A DNA stretch of 64,000 nt, taken from contig CP136062.1 in the NCBI GenBank assembly GCA_032622095.1, forward strand, positions 139,704,351-139,768,350, in the 5' to 3' direction. Below, piece after piece: positions 1 through 12,210 of this stretch. Position 1 is the stretch's first letter. Every line of letters starts with the position of its first letter. The DNA is from Siphonodentalium dalli. Lineage: Eukaryota > Mollusca > Scaphopoda > Gadilida > Siphonodentaliidae. A program made the translations under genes and the position numbers. The notes beneath the pieces are model-generated. The model saw only the letters and a program-made list of their open reading frames with translations. It made no database searches and was not told the DNA's origin.

Positions 1-1324
1 TACTAAAACTAGCTAAGATTTTGGGATGGAGAGATGCTAGTATTTAGTCCGAGATCGCGTGCATAGCCTTCTTATGACACGAGTTACGCCCAGGATCTGT
101 GGCGGGAATCTGTGGTGTATTTTACTCGATTTACCTAACAAAGCAATACATGATGCTATATACGTCGGAAAGAGTGACATCTTATGGTCAGAATGGTGTA
201 TAATAATCTAACTTTAATGTTAAATTACACATAGAATATTCCGGTTGATTGCCACAAACATCGTTGTTTTTTCTGTTTGTTTACTTAACTGAAAGCCGAA
301 CTCAGGTTCCGAAGAACTTCGGCAATGTCCGGTGTTTGTTCTGAGTATTCTAGTTTCCGTTTCTATATATAGCGCGGGGTTTTCCGAACAAAATGGCGAA
401 AACCGATCACCGCAAAGTCCAGTTTCCAATGTGCTTTGAGAACAATTCCCGCACAAAAAAATTAAAAACTTAAAAACTTAAAAACTACCTTTCTGATCGA
501 AAGGTAGTTTTGTTGACAATTTTCGCAAGCAACTTGTCAAAATTGGAGCAAATTAGAACTCTTGTGTCTGACTTGCCATGCGTGTGATTTTCATCCATGT
601 GCATTTTGACTTTTGTGTTGATAAAATAATCGGAGAACCGAATCACACAGTTTCGAAATATAGTTCTTCCGTTTTAGTGGGACTTTTCAAACTTAAGGTT
701 AAAAATTTATACAAATTTTGTTTGATTTTTTGTGTGCTTAACAAGAGCAGTATATTGCTCTGTTCGCTTAGTATATATCTTAATTTCGCTGAAGTCCACC
801 AAATGTGGGAAATGTAGCACCATATTATTTATTCTAATGCTCGTTGTGTTTACACTGTTTTAAACTTTGAGAGGGTTGTAATTCCCCGTAATTTATTTAA
901 TGTATTACATTTATATCTTCAATGTTTAATTAATCTATTTATTTTTTATTTATTGACACACATAATTACGATTACAATGTCAGTCGAAAATCTACGGAAT
1001 ATTTTCAACGGAAAATGCCGAACACAGTTCGCGAGGTCAACTGAGTTCGCATACTTTTAAAAATTTGTAAACATTGCGGTAAATGTCTCTTTTCGCATTA
1101 AATTACCGCTCTCAATTCACAACTGATGTGGGGTTCAGATCAAATAGCATGTCTTCTGCGGAAAATATCTTTTATTGTCGCAATTGTGATATTTTATTTC
1201 ATATAATTGTGGTTTTATTTGAGCGGGTCATTAACGCTTAACTCGTGTCATAAGAAGGCTATGCGCGCGATCTCGGACTAAATACTAGCATCTCTCCATC
1301 CCAAAATCTTAGCTAGTTTTAGTA
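1..1324. mobile_element. Non-autonomous DNA transposon with 85-bp inverted ends (copy 1)
   Basis: Bases 1-85 are the reverse complement of 1,240-1,324 with about one mismatch, so the two ends form long terminal inverted repeats. The interior has no transposase-like frame. A second copy at about 36.4-39.5 kb shares the ends and much of the interior; copy 1 has roughly 450 extra bases at about 380-830 relative to it. The element starts at the window edge and probably extends further left, because copy 2 has about 25 more matching bases at each end. A short hairpin (AACTACCTTTC/GAAAGGTAGTT) lies near 483-512. Confidence 0.75.
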
Positions 1325-1339
1325 CGAGAAGACTTGGAC

Positions 1340-1510
1340 TAGTGCTACCAGTCTAGGTGTACGTACATACACCCGATGGTGTTACCAGTCTAGAGGTACG
1401 TACATACCCCCGATGGTGATACCAGTCTAGAGGTACGTACATACCCCGATTGTGTTACCAGTCTAGATGTACGTACATACTCCGATGGTGTTACCAGTCT
1501 AGAGATACGC
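1340..1510. repeat. Minisatellite, about 45-bp unit, four copies
   Basis: The motif ACCAGTCTAGAGGTACGTAC followed by ATACCCCCGATGGTGTT recurs at about 45-bp spacing, beginning just outside the right end of the transposon copy at 1-1,324. Each unit contains the self-complementary core GTACGTAC. Confidence 0.85.
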
Positions 1511-1577
1511 ACAATAACTTTGTTGTCTTCATGGTCTTCTTTGTGTGGTATTTGATACAAATCGGTCTGTTATTGTC

Positions 1578-2560
1578 AGTCCTGGTTAAGTTGTCCTGCT
1601 AATTGGCTATGATAAATGCTGGCGCTGTCCTGCTTAATTAATATGCTACTGGTAGGGCAAACTGGTGCGGTTAAGAATACCGTTTTTTTTTAAACTTGTG
1701 GATTTCGCATTGTTTGGCTAATACGAACGATTTGAGAAAAAGCCAGTGTCTGTATGAAACATTCAAGAACGTAACTATTTTAATAGTATTTATAATGGCT
1801 GCGCCGGTGTTTGCAAAACGACAAGAGTAGATATCTCAAATATGGTTGGTTTGCAAAAGACAATAATTCATTATAAAACTATTTTACAATACACGTGTCT
1901 TTTGTTGTTTCATACTTAAATCCCACTTAATTTTCGAAACCCACATCACGTATATAAAATATATGCCATATTATATACCATTTGAAAGAGGAAGTTCCAA
2001 AAAATTGTATTATCATCTTATCCGGTGTAATAAACTGTGAACATGTTGATTTTGTTGAGTTACTGGCGTGTTTTTTCTATCTGCATTGTAGTCCAAATTA
2101 AATTATTTTCAATGGAGGGGGAATAACTCTCAATCTTAAAGATAGAGTTATTCCCCTTCCTTTGGAAATGCATTTTTCCGTTTGAATTCTGATGCATTCT
2201 GGGAGCCAAAAAAAAAAAGGGGGGGGGGTAAACTTTATATGTTTTCAGCTGTTTTCTATTTCTCTATGAGCATCTTCTGATGCACAGGCTTTTCAAATGG
2301 TGATGAAATATAATATTTTGATAATATTTTATGTCATAGATTGTTATATCAAGGCAAAAAAAAAAATCAATGGGTCGAAAACTACGTGGGCCTTTAAGAT
2401 GACTTTTCCCCGATTAGTTCGGATTACACAAAGATCGCGAAAATGACAACTTTGAAAAACATAACGATACTTTTTTCTTAATAGCATCAGTTTTCCCTAC
2501 CAACATCATAGCAGCTATAGGACATACCAACATCATAGCCGGATCGCGTAACCAGGGGTG
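1578..2560. mobile_element. Degenerate inverted-end MITE with internal insertion
   Basis: The left end (CCTGGTTAAGTTGTCCTGCT) and right end (ACCAGGGGTG near 2,551-2,560) resemble the ends of the better-preserved element at 2,678-3,168. The interior at 1,700-1,870 matches the reverse complement of about 2,900-3,060. The central portion, about 1,880-2,390, appears inserted or unrelated and contains a hairpin (GGGGAATAACTCT / AGAGTTATTCCCC, 2,118-2,156). Confidence 0.55.
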
Positions 2561-2677
2561 ATTGCATGTGTTTGTGTCTGCATGCAGAAAGCTTGCTTGA
2601 CCTGCATAATGAAACTCGTGGCAAAGAGGAATAATTCAATATTCCAGTAATCTATATATATATATAGGTAGAGTACA

Positions 2678-3168
2678 CACCCCTGGCCAAGTGGTCCTGC
2701 TAATGTGCTATGATGCTGGTGGGTTCTGGTGAATTGCTATGATGATGTTAGGGCAAACTGATGCTGTTAAGAAATAGTACCGTTATTTTTATTGTCATTT
2801 TCGCTGTGTTCGGATAATCTGACTATATCCATCAAAATCCATTATGTGTCTACAACATTCAAAATTAACATATACATTGCGAAATAGTTTAATACTGGTT
2901 GTATTAGTTGTTGCAAATCGACTATGCAAATCAGCTGTTGATATCGTTTTGCAAACACCAGCGCAGCCATTACTAACTTTTTCAAAAATATTTATGTTCT
3001 TGAATGTTTCATATATATAGACTAAGGCTTTTTTTTCTGAAATCGCTCAGATTAACCAAACACCATGAAAATGACAACTTTAGAAAAAATAATGGTACTT
3101 TTTCGTAACGGTATCAGTTTGCCCTAACAGCATCATACCAATGCAACAGGACCACTTGGCCAGGGGTG
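2678..3168. mobile_element. MITE, TIR CACCCCTGGCCAAGTGGTCC
   Basis: CACCCCTGGCCAAGTGGTCCTG at the left is mirrored by CAGGACCACTTGGCCAGGGGTG at 3,147-3,168. Sub-terminal bases (GATGCTG, AGGGCAAACTGATGC) are also mirrored. The element is 491 bp with no coding capacity. Flanks GTACA and GTATAC may be a decayed target duplication. The superfamily is not assigned. Confidence 0.75.
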
Positions 3169-3497
3169 GTATACATGCAGGAGAGTGTTCTCATGCGATT
3201 TACGTTTACGGTTTATCTATGCCGATTTTGCGACGAATACGAATGGTATGACTATACCCGGCCGTCTGGGAATCGAGGGGAGATTTTATTATCGTAAGCG
3301 ACGCAAAGAGAAATCGATCACAAATGCCGCCTAAATCATGTAATCTCTAGATGGGACCTAATTATACTGTAAAATACATTATTATGGGGAACAAGTATTA
3401 ACTGAGAAATATATTTTCCAATGTCATTAAGATGTCAGCGATAACTCCAAAGAGTTCCCAGGGTTTTAAATTGTGGAAGCTACAACGACATGATCTA

Positions 3498-3626
3498 CAG
3501 TAATGCCCTAAATAATCGACTGAGAGCTTTCCGATGAATGGCAACAAGCCATATTTCCGACTAAATCCTGAAAAGTTACCCATAATTTTGCTGTGGTTAA
3601 GGAGTCGATTATTTAGGGCATTACTG
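3498..3626. mobile_element. 129-bp mariner-like MITE flanked by TA
   Basis: Inverted ends CAGTAATGCCCTAAATAATC and their mirror at 3,606-3,626 bound a 129-bp element between TA dinucleotides, as expected for Tc1/mariner target duplications. Three copies of the same length and with near-identical ends (CAGTAATGCCCAAAGTAATT) occur at 53,125-53,604. No transposase is present. Confidence 0.8.
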
Positions 3627-4059
3627 TACATTAGAACCATGTGCACAATTGTTCTAACAATGAATATGCACTGTATGCGTATAATTTGTATTTATTCCAG
3701 CTGAAAATCATACAGATGATTGGAGTTACCCCGGATGATTTAATCCAGAAGCACGATCTATCCAGCAAAGGATCAGCCTTGCAACACTTCTGTAACCACG
3801 CAAAAACTATCCACGAACTCCACACATCAACCAGCATGTAATAACATAAATTTAATGCCAATAAATAACTTTATTACACTCGTTCTCCTGGCGCGTATTC
3901 TCAGTTGTAGCCAAAATATTCATGTGACTATTTCCCTGTTTGCTCTAGGTCGATCCTGTTTTCTCCCTGGAAACGAATGATTTTACGTCGGTAACTAAAG
4001 GTATCAATCCGATTCGATGGTCCCAATATCATCAGATTCCAACAACAAATGCCGCTTCT

Positions 4060-4400
4060 GTTACCAGAACCGATAAATTGACCAAAAATAATGCTAACCA
4101 CAGTCAACTACTATTGTCCAAAACGTGTTATTTATCAACATTTTGTTCAATTGTGGCTGGTTGCTGTTAGAGTTATCCATCTTCGTCCGTAATTTGGTCC
4201 GAGACCGTCGGCATGACGAATATTTGGGAGGCCGCCAAAAAGTACATATCTCGGGAAATAAAAAAATTTCAAAAACCGATATCTGATCACTCTGAGCTTT
4301 AATGGGTGGGTTCCTCGACTCGAATCAAATATTGTTTTACCCCCCCCCCCCCCCCCCCCCGAAGCCAAAGAAATGGTAATTTGGTGTCATTAATTCGATC
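4060..4400. mobile_element. Degenerate copy of the AGGTACTCAATCCG MITE family
   Basis: Landmarks in family order include TTAGAGTTATCCATCTT, ACCGATATCTGATCACTCTG, GGGTGGGTTCCTCGACTCGA and a C-run (about 4,341-4,360), all shared with 28,281-28,682 and 29,632-30,111. The ends are decayed. The C-run occupies the place where intact copies have ACCCC before GAAGCC. Confidence 0.6.
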
Positions 4401-5030
4401 ATGCTTCTTTAAGGCGACATAACCACAGGGGTCCGGGAATTCACATCTGGATTTTCGAGGAAATACCACACAGCTTGGGGGAAATGGCTTCAAAACATTT
4501 TTGGTTTTCAAAATATCAAATGTGTTCACAGCACTACCCCTTCCTTATATATTGGTCTTCATCACTAACATCCATAAAATATGATAAAGCAAAACAAGTT
4601 TGAAAAACATAAACCCAAATACAAAACCTGATCGGTTTTTTGAAGATGTCGATGTTTCCGTCCAGCATCTATAGCTATTTCTTGACACAAAAGAAACGTA
4701 TTTTCTAGCAATTCGACGCTGCCATTTGCTATAATATACTAGCTCGAACATTTTAACTTTCCGCATTCCTTATCACTCCATTGACTGTAACGTATGCAAA
4801 CTGTCATGATGGTAACAGTCCTCGAAATATCGGGTTGTATGGGGGGGGGGGGGGTCTGAAAAATAGTAAAACAAGTATCCAAGTGGAATGCATAACTGCA
4901 TGCAGTGTAGCGTATACATGGTTAAAATTGGGAGTTTTGTGTGTGCAAACAAAGGGGCATAACTCAGTGACAAATGGACCTTACCGAACTTCGGAAATAA
5001 TCGATGGCTCCCATCTAGAGCTCACCCGAA
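4401..5030. other. Unassigned intergenic DNA with a G-run
   Basis: I see no gene or clear repeat here. A G-homopolymer lies near 4,841-4,853. Short open frames on both strands lack recognisable motifs. Confidence 0.4.
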
Positions 5031-6185
5031 GATCCATATGACGTTTGGTGGCGATTAGATGGTGGGGTGTGGTCTGTAGTGTGTGCCCAAGGATTTAGTT
5101 ATGCAAAGAGTAAAGTTCAAGATGGCTGCCGGCGGCCATGTATTTAATCGAAAATCGCTAAAATTTTATAGCTCCAATCTAGAGGTGACCCAAAACATGC
5201 CTGTGAATTTTCAATACATTTCTCCAATAAATGCGGGCTGCAGGATGTGCCGATGGATTCAAATTTGAAATCCAAGATGGCTGCTGGTGGCCATGTTTTT
5301 TTAACGAATTTCATAAAAAAATCAATGACTCCCATCTGAAGGTCACCCCGAAGATCCATATACATTTTGGTGATGTTCGCACGAGAGATGTGGTCTGCAG
5401 GGTGTGCCAAAGGATTTAGTTATGCAAAGAGCAAAATACAAGATGGTGCCGGCGGCCATGTTTTTAATCGAAAATCGTTAAAATTCGATAGCTCTATCTA
5501 GAGATGATCCTAATTATGCCTGTAAATTAACAAAACATTTCTTAAATATATGTGGGCTGCAGGGTGTGCCGATGGATTCAAATTTGAAATCAAAGATGGC
5601 TGCTAGCGGCCATGTTTTTTTAACGAATTTCACCCCGAAGATCCACATGAAGTTTGATGACGATAGGATGAGGGATGTTGTCTGTATGGTGTACCAAAGG
5701 ATTTAGTCAATCACAAAGTAAAATTCAAGATGGCTGCTGGCGGCCATGTGTTTCATCGAATATCGCTAAAATTCGATAGCTCCCATCGAGAAGTGATCCT
5801 AAACAAATCCTAAATTTTCAAAACATTTTTGGCGGCCATGATTTTTAACGAATTTCCGAGACAAAAAAAATGATGACTCCCATATAGAGGTAACCGCGAA
5901 GATCCATATAACGTTTGGTGATGATTGGATGAGGGATGCGGCCTGTACGTTGAGCCAAAGGAAATTGTGGACTGATGGACGGACGGACGCCTCGACTAAC
6001 GACAACCCATGGCAATAAAAGATATAAATTTTGGTGGCGGTCGGATGAGGGATGTGTCCTGTGGGGTGTACCAAAGGAAATTGTTGACGGACGGCCACAC
6101 ACACGGTCGGTCGGTGGTGGAGAAATTATATGGCCCTGGCTACAACACATGGCAATAGATCAAACTTTACTTTATTTGAGGTAAC
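5030..6185. repeat. Degenerate satellite-like repeat block 1
   Basis: Phrases such as CAAGATGGCTGC, GGCGGCCATGTTTTT, GCTCCCATCTAGAGGT, AAGATCCATATGAAGTTTGG, GATGAGGGATGTGG and GGGTGTGCCAAAGGATTTAG recur in fixed order. CAAGATGGCTGC-type cores lie near 5,119, 5,272, 5,440, 5,594 and 5,728, so the higher-order unit is about 320 bp built from two half-units of about 155-165 bp. The block ends with GGACGGACGG tracts and CAATAGATCAAACTTTACTT, also the end of block 2 near 9,770-9,797. Confidence 0.75.
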
Positions 6186-7690
6186 GAGAGGCATATCACG
6201 ATCGGCAGATGTTAACCCATCCCTTGGCGATAGTAAATTACTATGATCGGAATCATATATGAGAGTTTTGGTGTTGAATTATAGCGTATACTATTATGTA
6301 CTATTATAGACAAATGTAAATAACAAAAATTATTGGAATTTATAGGTCACTCGCATTTATATAAGAGAATGCACTGATACAGCTAAACCACCACAGCCTT
6401 GGGTTAAATGTGAAAGGTGGCCTGGACGGGTTAAGAGAGTCCAATTTAAGTTTACAATAATATTGTATCAAATTCTTCCAACAATATAGTATACAGATAA
6501 GCCACCTCACTTCTGACCCATTAATATCAATTATATAGCAGAGCTGTCAACAAATCACAAGAATTGTTTATGTTGAACACTGACTTCTCTATTAAACCAA
6601 TAACAATTATAATGACCTCAGACCATCTGAAGATATCACTCTACAGCACAGATGTCCAAGTCTATTGTTAATACCATGTGGTGTTTATTGTTGAATCTTT
6701 ATTTTAAATTAGATACCATAGCTTTCTTTATCAGATTATTTGCACATCAATTGGCATAAGAGACATCAGAAAATAATATAGCCTTATCAATAGCTAAGTA
6801 GTCGTTAGAATCGAGGTCCTCATTTTAATATTCATTATGACCTGACCTCGATTATAACACTGAGCGGTGATTGGCTGTTTCTACTATGTCAGTCATGGAA
6901 AGGTCAGGTCACAATGAATATTAAAATTAGGAACTGTGTGACTTGACAATTTTTGTTTTTTAAGTTGGAATTATCGACAGATTTCTCCTCTATAGAAATT
7001 GTTTACTGACAATCTGTTGATTTGTATGAGTAAATAAATTATTAGCCGACAAGAAATCACTAAGTTCCAGATATTTAGTTGATCGTTTGACCGATTTTTA
7101 ATGATAGTAAACTGTTTGAGTGGTGAATTTAGAGACACATGTCGGCCATTGCTTCTGAGCCGGATAAATCCTAAAAAATACGCTCTCCGGAGACAATATT
7201 CGGTGGTTAAAATTTTATCAAATGCAACGTGTATGAATGTTTCTGATGGGAGTTTGTGGTATTTATTGAAATATGAATTCTTTGCCGATCCATCCGTGTA
7301 TATATCGTTATCATTACTGGGGTGAATGGGCTAAATTTGTGCGACTCCCGAGCGATGGTGAAACGTTGAATTTCTACAGTGCCCCTTGTCTATATAATGT
7401 TCCATTAACGCGAAGAAGGCGCGTATATAGAGGCGGCGTATATGGGATTTGCAAACGGGGGGGGGGGGGCGGACAGCGGAGCGCGTTACAGGCCCCTGTG
7501 CTCAGTCTTATTTGAACTTGCGTTGTGTTCGGAACCTGCATGGGTTCGGAACCTTGTGTTCGGTTTTTCGACGCACCCTATTTCATAATGATCCAACCAA
7601 AGTTACGACATGTAACCCGTGCAAATTGAAATTTTTGACGGACGGCGGATACCAACCCATGACAGGAGCTCAAACTTAACCAAGTGAGGT
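6186..7690. other. Unassigned DNA between the two satellite blocks
   Basis: AT-rich sequence without a recognisable gene. About 7,498-7,580 (TGTGTTCGGAACC, TTTTTCGACGCACCCT) is shared with 9,913-10,015. There is a G-run near 7,458-7,468. Confidence 0.45.
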
Positions 7691-9800
7691 TGAGCTATAA
7701 ATCGTTCAAATTCGATAGCTGTCATCAAGAGGTGATCCAAAACATGCCTGTGAATTTAATGAAAGTTTCAATGACACTGTAGATAAACTTTTAGAAAGGA
7801 TAATGTCATACATTACAGTCAAATCGACTAAAATGAGCGATAAGGAATGTTAAAAGTTAAAATAAAGTACCAGTTCAAACCGAAGAGCCATATGAAGTTT
7901 GGGGTCAATTGGATAAAAATGTTGCATGTAAAATCCAAGATGGCTGCTGGCAACAATGTTTTGAGCGAATATCATTCAAATTTGATAGCTCCCATCTAGA
8001 AGTGAGCCTGAACATGTCTGTAAATTTTCAAAACATTTAATAAAAGTCAGCTGCAGTGGTGTTCCGATGGATTAAAATGTGAAATCCAAGATGGCCGATA
8101 GCATCATGTTTTTTTTAGCATGTGAAAAATGTTATGGCTCCCATCTAGTGGTCACCCGAAAGATCCATATGAATTTTAGTGATACTCCGATGAGGGATGT
8201 GGCCTGTATGGTGTGCCAAAGGATTTAGTCATGCAAATAATAAAAGCCAAGATGCCATGTTTTTATAGGAATTTCGGAAAACATAAATAGCTCCAATCTT
8301 TTTCCAATACCCTCTATATAGAGTTCACTCCGAATACCCATATGGAGTTTGGTTATGATCGGACGATGGATGTGGCCTTTATGGTGTGCAAAAGGAAATG
8401 TAAGGTGGCTGCTATGTTTTTCAACGAAATCTAGTGGTCACCCAAAAGATCCTTATAAAGATTGTTGATGATCATATGAGGGATGTGGCATGTAGGGCAT
8501 GCCCAAGGATTTAGTTATGCAAATTCAAGATGGCTGCCGGCGGCCATGTTTTTCGTCGAAAATCGTTCAAATTGGATAGCTATCAGCTAGAGGTGATCCT
8601 AAACATGCCTATTATATTTCAAAAATAATTCTCATATTTATACGGCCCGCAGGGTCTGTTAATTAATTCAAATTTGAAATTCAAGATGGCTGCTGGCGGC
8701 TATGTTTTTTAACACATTTCGGAAAATATAAATGGCTCTCATTTAGAGATCACCCCGACGGTTCATATGAAGTTTGGTGATGATCGGATGAGGGAGGCGG
8801 CCTGTATAGGGTGTGCCTGTGGATTTAATCATACAACGAGTAAAATCCGAAATGGTCATGTTTTTCGACAAAATTCGGAAAATTTTGATGGCTCCCATCT
8901 AGTGGTTACCCAAAAAATCCAAATGAAGTTTGGTGACAATCGGATGAGGGATACTGATATGTCTTCTGAAGGGTGTGCCAAAGGATTTAGTCATGCAAAG
9001 AGTAAAATCCAAGCCGGCTACCGGTCGGTAATCATAAATTGTTCAAATTCGATAGCTCCCATCTAGGTGATCATAAATATGCTTGTAAATGTTCAGAACA
9101 ATTTTCCAATAAATGTGGTCTGCGGGGTGTGCCGATGGGTTCACATTTGAAATCCAAGATGGCTGCTGGAGGCCATGTTTTTTAACACATTCCGAAGATA
9201 CATATGAAGTTTGGTGACGATGGGATGAGAGATGTGACCTGTAGGGTGTGCTAACGGATATTGTTGACGGACGGACGCATGCACAGACGATGGACGCCAA
9301 CACATGGCAATTGTTCAAGCTTGACTTTAGCTAAAACATTTCTTAAATAAATGTGCACTGACTGGGCTGCAGGGTGTACCGGTGTATTCAAATATGAAAT
9401 TCCGAAAAAGTTTGATAGCTCACAACAAGAAGTCACCACACAGATCCATATGGATGTGGCCTGTAGGGTGTGCCAAAGTAAATTGTTGACGGACGCACAG
9501 GTGGACGACACACAATGGCAAACACTTCGTCAAGTTGAGGTAATAAATGAGGACTGCAGTGATTTTAATGTAAAAAACAAGTCGGCTACTGGTGGTGGAG
9601 AAATTATGGCTCCAATCTAGAGGTCACCCGAAGATCCACATGCATTTTGGTGGCGGTCGGGTGAGGAATGTGGCCTGTGGTATGTGCCAAATGAAATTGT
9701 TGATGGACGGCCATACACAGGGTCCAGCAGTGGCGGAGAAATTATATGCTGCTGACGTCAAAACATGGCAATAGATCAAACTTTACTTTATTTGAGGTAA
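7690..9800. repeat. Degenerate satellite-like repeat block 2
   Basis: The same phrases as at 5,030-6,185 recur here with more divergence and several truncated units. AAGATGGCTGC-like cores lie near 7,937, 8,087, 8,527, 8,682 and 9,154. The last 210 bp (GGTGGTGGAGAAATTAT to CAATAGATCAAACTTTACTT) closely match the end of block 1, so both blocks probably share a terminal module. No conserved coding frame runs through it. Confidence 0.75.
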
Positions 9801-9912
9801 AAATTCATAGGTCAGATTTACCATTGTTCATGAAAACTTTGTCTCATGAGCGGTCCACCGTAAAGTCGAACACAAGTTCAAATAAGTGGAAATATAAAAC
9901 AAAATTATTTCC

Positions 9913-10015
9913 CGAGTCTTATTTGAAATTGTGTTCGGAACATTGTGTTCGGAACATTGAACATTGTGTTCGGAACATTGTGTTCGAAACCTTGTGATCG
10001 GTTTTTCGACGCACC
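9913..10015. repeat. GTGTTCGGAACATT repeat, shared with 7,498-7,580
   Basis: The phrase GTGTTCGGAACATTG is repeated three to four times, followed by GGTTTTTCGACGCACCCT. The same tail follows a related stretch at 7,540-7,580. Confidence 0.65.
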
Positions 10016-10708
10016 CTGAAGAGCACTTATTAAAAATTCAGAGGTCTGCAGCAAACAGCTCCTGTGCGAGTACTGGTAGTTGTAACCCTAAAGCTATTCA
10101 GTTGAAATTTGCATATAATCAATTATCGGAAATGAAAGTAGTTCACGATAAAAGGAACAACTAGGTAAGACCATTCTGAACTTTGATAGGACTCTTTGGA
10201 CTGGAGCCATATATTCAGTGGAGCTATGACAACCACATGTAGGCGTGTACTTGCTAAATTCTGTTCTAGTTCTCATAAACTTGAAATATTGATTCTAGAG
10301 CACAAAATAAAATGTGAATTATTTGATAGATTATGAAGGACATTTCATGTTTAAATGTCCCAAGCTTCAGACATTTAGAGAACTGCTTTTGACTGATATA
10401 GATTCAAGATTTAACAATCTTATTAACCTTACAGACACACAAGTTCATCTGGATAATGAGCTCGCATGATACTTTATAGGCTCGAGAAAGACACAATCTT
10501 CTAAACTCAATTAAACGCTAATTAAATTTATAATAATCAGACCTCTTGATCTAGACAAAACATGCATTCTTCTTACAGATTATGTCATGTTTCATTTAGA
10601 ATTACAGCTCATTTGATCGATAACTTATTATCATTACATGTATACAATTGGAACAGATGCACTAAATCTTTTTTCAGCCAACTTGAACTATATACTTATA
10701 CAATAGAT
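10016..10708. other. Unassigned intergenic DNA
   Basis: No gene or repeat recognised. Short open frames only. Confidence 0.35.
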
Positions 10709-10858
10709 AATTTTCGGCCACATGGCCTTCTTCAGCCAAAACAAGTTATACAGGTACAATCAATCAATATTAATGTTGACTCTGGAGTCAACATTAATAT
10801 TGATTGATTGTACCTGTATAACTTGTTTTGGCTGAAGAAGGCCATGTGGCCGAAAATT
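10709..10858. repeat. 150-bp palindrome with GGCCATGTGGCC ends
   Basis: Reading outward from the centre (GACTC-TG-GAGTC at 10,778-10,789), the arms are complementary for about 74 bases each with essentially no mismatch. Each arm, read outward, ends CTGAAGAAGGCCATGTGGCC then GAAAATT. A near-perfect hairpin of this length implies a recent inverted duplication or a foldback MITE. The outer motif resembles the CTGANGA-stem-GAAA layout known from Penelope-associated hammerhead motifs, but I cannot fold it convincingly. Confidence 0.85.
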
Positions 10859-11230
10859 TCCAATAAAAGTGTTACGTTGTTATTTGTTATATACTTGTCA
10901 TGTATAAAACTCATAACTCACCACTCCACTTAGACAAGTTACTTGTAGTTCCTTGCTTAGTTATATGTTATTGGCCCAAATAGCCCCTTAAATTTAGACC
11001 CATGATTAACATGATCTTTTAATTAAATTATGATACATCATATATTGAGACAACTTGTGCTTTCCCTTCATAACAATTTTATGGCTATCGGCAACAAGGT
11101 TACTTAATAGATTTATTATTATTGAATCATGAATCAATACCAATTATGCATATTATGCTTATTTATATACATTTTGATGTATACGAATTTCTCAACCTGT
11201 GAACCAGTGTGAAGTTGACTTGATTGTCAA

Positions 11231-11391
11231 ATAAGGATTAACTGTCATGTGGACTGTTTTTATGGAGATGTAACCGTGAGGTAAGTGGTCATAACTTGTG
11301 TAAAACCCAAAGGGTTTTACATACAAGTTATGACCACTTACACCACGGTTACATCTCCATAAACACAGTCCACATAACAGTTAATCCTTAT
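11231..11391. mobile_element. Foldback MITE (AAGGATTAACTG ends)
   Basis: ATAAGGATTAACTGTCATGT and its mirror at 11,372-11,391 bound a 160-bp hairpin whose loop is near AACCCAAAGGGTT. The downstream 200 bp (from ATTTATATACATTTAGCG) is also shared with about 35,638-35,850, so the dispersed repeat is larger than the hairpin. A second hairpin copy lies at 34,905-35,036. Confidence 0.8.
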
Positions 11392-11960
11392 ATTTATATA
11401 CATTTAGCGAAAAAGCCACTTTTGTAAATGTATTTAAATCGAAAAGTGTATCGTGACAAAACCAGCCCAAAATATCCCATAGCACCCTTGGCAAAAGTTA
11501 ACAGGAACAATTGAAACCCGACGATTTATTAAGTCAATCCTGCGCGAATCCAAATGCGCCCAACACATTACGCGTTCGTCTTTCCAAACCCAAATGAATA
11601 CATATACATGTAATATTATAATCTACATGATCTCCAATGCCGCCATACATTTGTACATATATATACTTGATACTGATGTTTGTACCTTAGTTGTGTTAAT
11701 CTCCATACGTATCTGTCATCAGAATAAATCATTGTACTGAAGTGACGTAGGTGGGTTATCGCTTTTTGTGACGTGGACACCACGCACCGAGCACGTGCAG
11801 AAGGGCGGCGTGAAGTGACATGGGTGTTCATCATTTTTTACGAAGTGGTCACTTCAATTATTGCTTGATGAACGTCGGAAACATGTGTGTAACCGTGTCG
11901 CGATTTGTATACTGATTCTTACAGAAGCTAATGGTGTGAATGTCGAAGGCGTGTGACCAA

Positions 11961-12210
11961 GCCTTGAAATAGCGTGCCTGTCATTTGCAGAATGAGGTCC
12001 CCAGATGGTGAATTTAGTGATGCTACCCCGCATAGCGGGCTAGCATAACCAAATTCACCCTCTGGGAACCTCATTCTGCTGAGGTGTAAGCAGAATGAGG
12101 TCCCCAGATGGTGAATTTGGTGCTGCTAGCCCGCTATGCGGGGTAGCATCACTAAATTCACCCTCTGGGGACCTCATTCTGCAAATGACAGGCACGCAAT
12201 TTCAAGGCTT
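11961..12210. repeat. 250-bp two-level palindrome
   Basis: GCCTTGAAATAGCGTGCCTG at the left is mirrored at 12,191-12,210 and the two halves are complementary around about 12,085. Each half is itself a hairpin: CAGAATGAGGTCCCCAGATG pairs with CACCCTCTGGGAACCTCATT on the same side, with an inner stem around CCCGC-ATA-GCGGG. The sequence can therefore fold as one long hairpin or as a cruciform of two smaller ones. Confidence 0.9.

Noticed and set aside
5799..6184. Several frames of about 100 codons in the satellite-like blocks
   Set aside because: Peptides reflect the DNA repeat (GGACGG, GATGAGGGATG); frames overlap on both strands.
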